From: Bacillota bacterium
GTDB taxonomy: Bacteria; Bacillota; Bacilli; Bacillales; Cytobacillaceae
Reading direction: 5' to 3'
DNA length: 6,630 nucleotides
Assembly (NCBI GenBank): GCA_030705745.1
Contig: JAUZPT010000167.1
Span: forward strand, 1 to 6,630
The notes below the pieces were generated by a model. It did no database searches. It worked only from the letters and a program-made list of their open reading frames with translations, and had not been told where the DNA came from. Each line of letters starts with the position of its first letter. The stretch's first letter is position 1. The translations under genes and the position numbers were made by a program. Below, in pieces: positions 3,860 to 6,630 of this stretch.

Positions 3860-6328
3860 CTACGCTGATACTTCTACGAGTTCATCTTTTTTCATAAAGA
3901 AAAACAATGAAGCGGTTACTGCCAGCAGGGCAAATCCCGCAATATAAGCAATTAACACATATGCATTTGTCCAGGCAATATCGACATTGTTAAATGAAAT
4001 GATCGATTTGAAGCCTGCAATTGTATAAGTAAATGGCAAGTAGGTGCTTAATGCACGCATATTTTCAGGCAACATTTCAATCGGAAGATTTGCGCCTGTG
4101 ATATCAAGCTGTAAAACGATGAGTGCTAGAGCAGCTAAACGTCCGATGTTTCCTGCGATCGTTACAAGGAGGAATACAATGGTCGAAAATGCAAGACTGG
4201 CAAACAACGCAAACAGCACAAACATGAAACCGTTATCAATTTTATAATTTAGAAAAACAAGTACAAAAAGTGAAAGGATTAGAGCTTGAACAACAGCAAG
4301 TAAAGACCATTTTGAAAATTTATCTACGAACCATGCAAAGCCTGAGATGGCAACACCAACAGGCTTTTTGAAGTCGAAGAAAAATGACATAATCAAAATT
4401 CCCACAAATAATGCCAGTGATAGAACGTATGGAGCAGTTGAAACTGTATAAACAGGGAAAGTATTCACTTTCTTGCCGACTGTTTCAAGCGGTGATGCGA
4501 ACATGGAAATGTTTTTATCATTCACTTTCAGTTTTCCTGCTTCGTCAGCACCTTTCTTTAAGCCGTCCGCCAACTCTTTGCTGCCGTCATTCAATTTTTG
4601 GGCACCGTTATCCAGTTTAATTACACCGGAGGTTAAGTCTCCCCATCCACTAGCAACAGCTGAATTTCCTGCGCTTACTTTATCGGCACCGGAGTGGATT
4701 TTAGTAACTCCTGCAGTCAACGCCTGCCATCCTTCATTCACTGATCCGTTGCCGCCGCTGATTTGCTGTGCTCCTGCGTCAAGCTTTGTAACACCTTGCG
4801 TTAAAGCTTTCCATCCCTGGTTGACAGCGGAAGTGCCGCCGCTAATTTTTTCAGAACCGGCATATAGCTTGCTTACACCATCTGAAAGGGAGTTCCAGCC
4901 TTTTTCTACTTCATTAGTTCCACCTGCAACAAGTGCGGTTCCGGCAACCAATTTTCCGGCTCCAGGAACGATCTGCTGCTCAAATTTATCTGTTAAAGTA
5001 GCAGTACCTGTGGCCAACGATTGAGTAGCAGGCGAAATTTTACCAAGACCATCGGCAACGGCTGCAGCTCCTGCTTTCAAAGGAGCAGTTTTTGCAGAAA
5101 TACCTGCTAGCTGGTCAGATAAGACTTTGCTCGTTCCTACAATTTTTTGGAATCCAGGATCACTTGCAAGCGCAGCATTGCTATTCGCCAATTGATCCAA
5201 AGCAGCCTTCAAACCAGCTGCAACAGCTGCAAGTTGAACGGAACCGTCACTTAATTGTGAAACCCCATCAGATACTGCTTGGCTACCGGGAGCAAGCTTC
5301 GCAATTCCTGCGTTAACCCCTTCATTGCCAGCCTTGATTAATTTAAGATTGTCCAAAACAAGATTTGTCCCAGCCTTTAAATCGGAAGCCCCTTTATTCA
5401 AATCTTGGGCTCCAGATGCAAGGGAAGAAATATCTTTCGATTTCCCATTGATGGAATTAAGCATTAAGCCAAGACCATTTTTTATATCATGGCTTCCTGC
5501 ATCCAATGCTGAGATATCATTTGCCTTGGCATTTAAGGATTGAAGCATTTGGCCGGTACCGTTTTTAAGTGATTCTGACCCTTTTGCCAATTTAGAAATA
5601 TCACTTTGTTTAGCTTTTAATGAATTTAAAAGTGCAAGTGTGCCTGCATTTAATTGTTTGGATCCGTCTGCAAGCTTGTTGATGTCAGAAGATTTTTGAG
5701 TTAAAGAAGAAAGCAATTGACCCGTACCGTCGTGAAGCTGAGTCGTACCGTCGTAAAGCTTACTTGATCCGTCTGCGGCCGTTTTGAAGCCAGCAGCAAC
5801 ATCTCCAAGTTTTCCGAACATTGTTTTTGTATACTTTTCCGTAATTTTGTTCGCGAGCTGTTCACGGATATTCTCCGTGGCGGTATTGGTAATCTGTGCT
5901 GCAGTGTAGTTCAAGCCTTCATTTTGAATATAGTTTAATTGAACCGGTTGTGGATTGGGATCTAATACCGTGGTGATTTTTTTGGAAAAATCCGATGGAA
6001 TTTCAATCACCATATAATATTTTTGTGACTTCAAGCCATCATTTGCTTCCTTCTTGCTGACAAAATCCCATCCGAGATCTTTGCTTTTCTTCATATCAGC
6101 CACAAGGTCATTTCCGACATGTATTTGTTCATTATCGGATACAGCGCCTTTATCCAAATTCACCACTGCCACAGGTAAATTCGAGAGATGATCGTAAGGC
6201 CCCCACTTAGGCGATAATAGTATTCCGGCATAAACCGGTGGGACCAGCAAAGCTGCAATGATGGATAAAAGGACACCTTTCTTTAATGTCAGCTTACCGA
6301 GTCCGCTTAACGTACTAAAAAAACTCAT
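3860..6328 (-). CDS. yhgE: YhgE/Pip-family membrane protein with ABC-2-like C-terminus
   Basis: The 822-residue protein has an N-terminal membrane segment (about 19-38), then the family hallmark W-GPY-DHLSNLPVAVVNLDKGA (42-62) and a large extracellular part. The C-terminus holds about six membrane segments (632-811) of the ABC-2/YhgE type. The middle (about 185-595) is a long amphipathic region with glycines at roughly heptad spacing, containing two sets of four 28-residue repeats (205-316 and 477-588), expected to form an extended helical stalk outside the cell. Relatives include the lactococcal phage infection protein Pip, needed for entry of c2-type phages, and B. subtilis YhgE; overall design resembles EsaA/YueB of type VII secretion. 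The native role is unclear. No ATPase gene is adjacent. The ATG at 6328 is preceded by GGGGGGTG, itself in a small hairpin. The length is somewhat above B. subtilis YhgE; the frame is intact. Confidence 0.92.
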   Translation of the reverse strand: MSFFSTLSGLGKLTLKKGVLLSIIAALLVPPVYAGILLSPKWGPYDHLSNLPVAVVNLDKGAVSDNEQIHVGNDLVADMKKSKDLGWDFVSKKEANDGLKSQKYYMVIEIPSDFSKKITTVLDPNPQPVQLNYIQNEGLNYTAAQITNTATENIREQLANKITEKYTKTMFGKLGDVAAGFKTAADGSSKLYDGTTQLHDGTGQLLSSLTQKSSDINKLADGSKQLNAGTLALLNSLKAKQSDISKLAKGSESLKNGTGQMLQSLNAKANDISALDAGSHDIKNGLGLMLNSINGKSKDISSLASGAQDLNKGASDLKAGTNLVLDNLKLIKAGNEGVNAGIAKLAPGSQAVSDGVSQLSDGSVQLAAVAAGLKAALDQLANSNAALASDPGFQKIVGTSKVLSDQLAGISAKTAPLKAGAAAVADGLGKISPATQSLATGTATLTDKFEQQIVPGAGKLVAGTALVAGGTNEVEKGWNSLSDGVSKLYAGSEKISGGTSAVNQGWKALTQGVTKLDAGAQQISGGNGSVNEGWQALTAGVTKIHSGADKVSAGNSAVASGWGDLTSGVIKLDNGAQKLNDGSKELADGLKKGADEAGKLKVNDKNISMFASPLETVGKKVNTFPVYTVSTAPYVLSLALFVGILIMSFFFDFKKPVGVAISGFAWFVDKFSKWSLLAVVQALILSLFVLVFLNYKIDNGFMFVLFALFASLAFSTIVFLLVTIAGNIGRLAALALIVLQLDITGANLPIEMLPENMRALSTYLPFTYTIAGFKSIISFNNVDIAWTNAYVLIAYIAGFALLAVTASLFFFMKKDELVEVSA
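4565..4900 (-). repeat. Four 28-residue repeats, set B, in YhgE
   Basis: Residues 477-588 are four 28-residue units starting at 477, 505, 533 and 561. Each opens with GW, followed by L-x-x-GV-x-K-(L/I) and x-x-G-(A/S), and most contain (I/V)S-(G/A)-G. The opening Trp and the motif differ from set A though the unit length is identical, so the two sets either diverged early or were selected for the same helical register. Confidence 0.85.
5381..5716 (-). repeat. Four 28-residue repeats, set A, in YhgE
   Basis: Residues 205-316 are four exact-length 28-residue units (84 bp each) starting at 205, 233, 261 and 289. Each begins (L/M)L-x-S-(L/I), continues with K-x-x-DI-x-x-L near unit positions 8-15, and ends with two glycine-containing heptads (x-x-G-S/A, then N-x-G). 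Each equals four heptads. The units are diverged enough that this is an old duplication, not a recent DNA slippage product. Confidence 0.85.
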
Positions 6329-6331
6329 TTA

Positions 6332-6346
6332 CACACCCCCCGTGTG
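6332..6346 (-). promoter_or_regulatory. yhgE ribosome binding site within a small hairpin
   Basis: On the minus strand CACAC and GTGTG can pair around a loop of five G residues that forms most of the Shine-Dalgarno sequence (GGGGGGTG), 3 nt before the yhgE ATG. The 5-bp stem is weak. It could present or restrict the ribosome binding site, or be a side effect of an unusual G-run. Confidence 0.4.
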
Positions 6347-6361
6347 ATTTTTTTTATTTTA

Positions 6362-6390
6362 TTAAAGGTGAAAAGTGTAATTACCTTTAA
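6362..6390. promoter_or_regulatory. Inverted repeat over the yhgE transcription start, candidate operator
   Basis: The perfect 8-bp arms TTAAAGGT (6362-6369) and ACCTTTAA (6383-6390) are separated by 13 bp. The repeat begins 3 bp downstream of the yhgE -10 hexamer and covers the predicted start, as expected of a repressor operator. It does not match the MhqR-box pattern. The cognate regulator is not identifiable from this window. Confidence 0.55.
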
Positions 6391-6393
6391 CGA

Positions 6394-6421
6394 ATTATAT
6401 ATTCCAATCGAGGGGTGCTAA
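6394..6421 (-). promoter_or_regulatory. Probable yhgE promoter
   Basis: On the minus strand a perfect TATAAT occupies 6399-6394. TTAGCA at 6421-6416 is a moderate -35 (4 of 6 matches) at 16 bp. Transcription would start near 6387, inside the inverted repeat at 6362-6390, giving a leader of about 60 nt. Confidence 0.6.
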
Positions 6422-6525
6422 ATCCTTCTCTTTTTATTAAAAAATTCAAAAAATTATTAATTTTATAAAAATAATATTGATTTAATATACATACTAGATT
6501 TTTTAACGTTCCTACTTCGGATTAT

Positions 6526-6555
6526 TTCACCTATTTTTTTGATTAATGATAAAAT
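6526..6555 (+). promoter_or_regulatory. Possible promoter of the truncated rightward gene
   Basis: TGATAAAAT at 6547-6555 is an extended -10 motif; TTCACC at 6526-6531 is a weak -35 (4 of 6 matches) at 18 bp. The leader to the ATG at 6615 would be about 53 nt. Confidence 0.38.
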
Positions 6556-6614
6556 ATAGACAAAATTCAGTGGATAAGTCGTTTTTTTTGATTTAACAGA
6601 AGGTGGGTATTGAT

Positions 6615-6630
6615 ATGAACATATTGGTTA
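6615..6630 (+). CDS. Start of a truncated gene, unidentified
   Basis: An ATG at 6615 opens a frame (MNILV) running off the window. AAGGTGGG at 6600-6607 is a good ribosome binding site 7 nt upstream, and a promoter candidate lies about 60 bp further up, so a real gene start is likely. Five residues are too few to assign a family. It is divergent from yhgE and might encode its regulator, but nothing here shows that. Confidence 0.55.

Larger units (their letters stand above)
6329..6614. other. Divergent intergenic region
   Basis: These 286 bp separate the minus-strand yhgE from a plus-strand gene at the window edge. They hold the yhgE leader and promoter, an 8-bp-arm inverted repeat, a very AT-rich stretch of about 100 bp (6421-6510) in which I see nothing definite, and a promoter candidate for the rightward gene. 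No open frame in it looks real. Confidence 0.6.

Noticed and set aside
4473..5024. 183-codon plus-strand open frame opposite yhgE
   Set aside because: It is the shadow of the glycine/serine-rich repeat region of yhgE. It is rich in Pro and Ser, has no good ribosome binding site, and its periodicity mirrors the real gene.
5381..5716. The regular 84-bp repeats considered as a CRISPR array or DNA satellite
   Set aside because: The repeats are conserved at protein level only, lie in one intact frame and have no identical DNA repeat-spacer pattern.

Overview
The window is AT-rich chromosomal DNA of a low-GC Gram-positive, most likely a Bacillaceae member (Bacillus, Neobacillus, Peribacillus or a relative). 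The reasons are strong GGAGG-type ribosome binding sites, a near-consensus sigma-A promoter, U-tailed hairpin terminators and the protein families present (MhqR-type MarR regulator, DoxX, DUF3231, YhgE/Pip). I see no mobile element, rRNA, tRNA or CRISPR array.

Layout. (1) 49-1092: a complete two-gene unit. A promoter (TTGACA-17-TATTAT) is followed directly by an MhqR-type operator. Then come a TTG-started MarR repressor (145-573) and a DoxX-family membrane protein (627-1025), closed by a strong terminator. Further MhqR-type operator sequence lies in the repressor leader and in front of the DoxX gene, so the module looks autoregulated and probably answers quinones or other electrophiles. (2) 1093-1355: a 263-nt gap with no convincing gene and one possible extended -10 promoter. 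(3) 1356-2510: a membrane protein ending in an intact GGDEF diguanylate cyclase domain without the usual inhibitory site. (4) 2511-2805: a gap holding a GC-rich hairpin bracketed by an 11-bp inverted repeat, and a possible forespore-type promoter. (5) 2806-3783: a DUF3231 protein of two related halves, likely ferritin-like helical bundles, function unknown. (6) 3814-3859: a bidirectional terminator between convergent genes. (7) 3860-6328, minus strand: a large YhgE/Pip membrane protein whose extracellular part carries two separate sets of four 28-residue repeats. Its promoter region has a perfect TATAAT followed by a long inverted repeat at the expected transcription start. (8) 6550-6630: a promoter candidate and the first five codons of a divergent gene cut off by the window end.

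Only the MarR and DoxX genes form an evident functional unit. The GGDEF, DUF3231 and YhgE genes look like independent single-gene transcription units. The most informative content is regulatory: the repeated MhqR-type boxes, the palindrome over the yhgE start site and the hairpin around the yhgE ribosome binding site. I do not see clear evidence of a wholly new multi-gene system.
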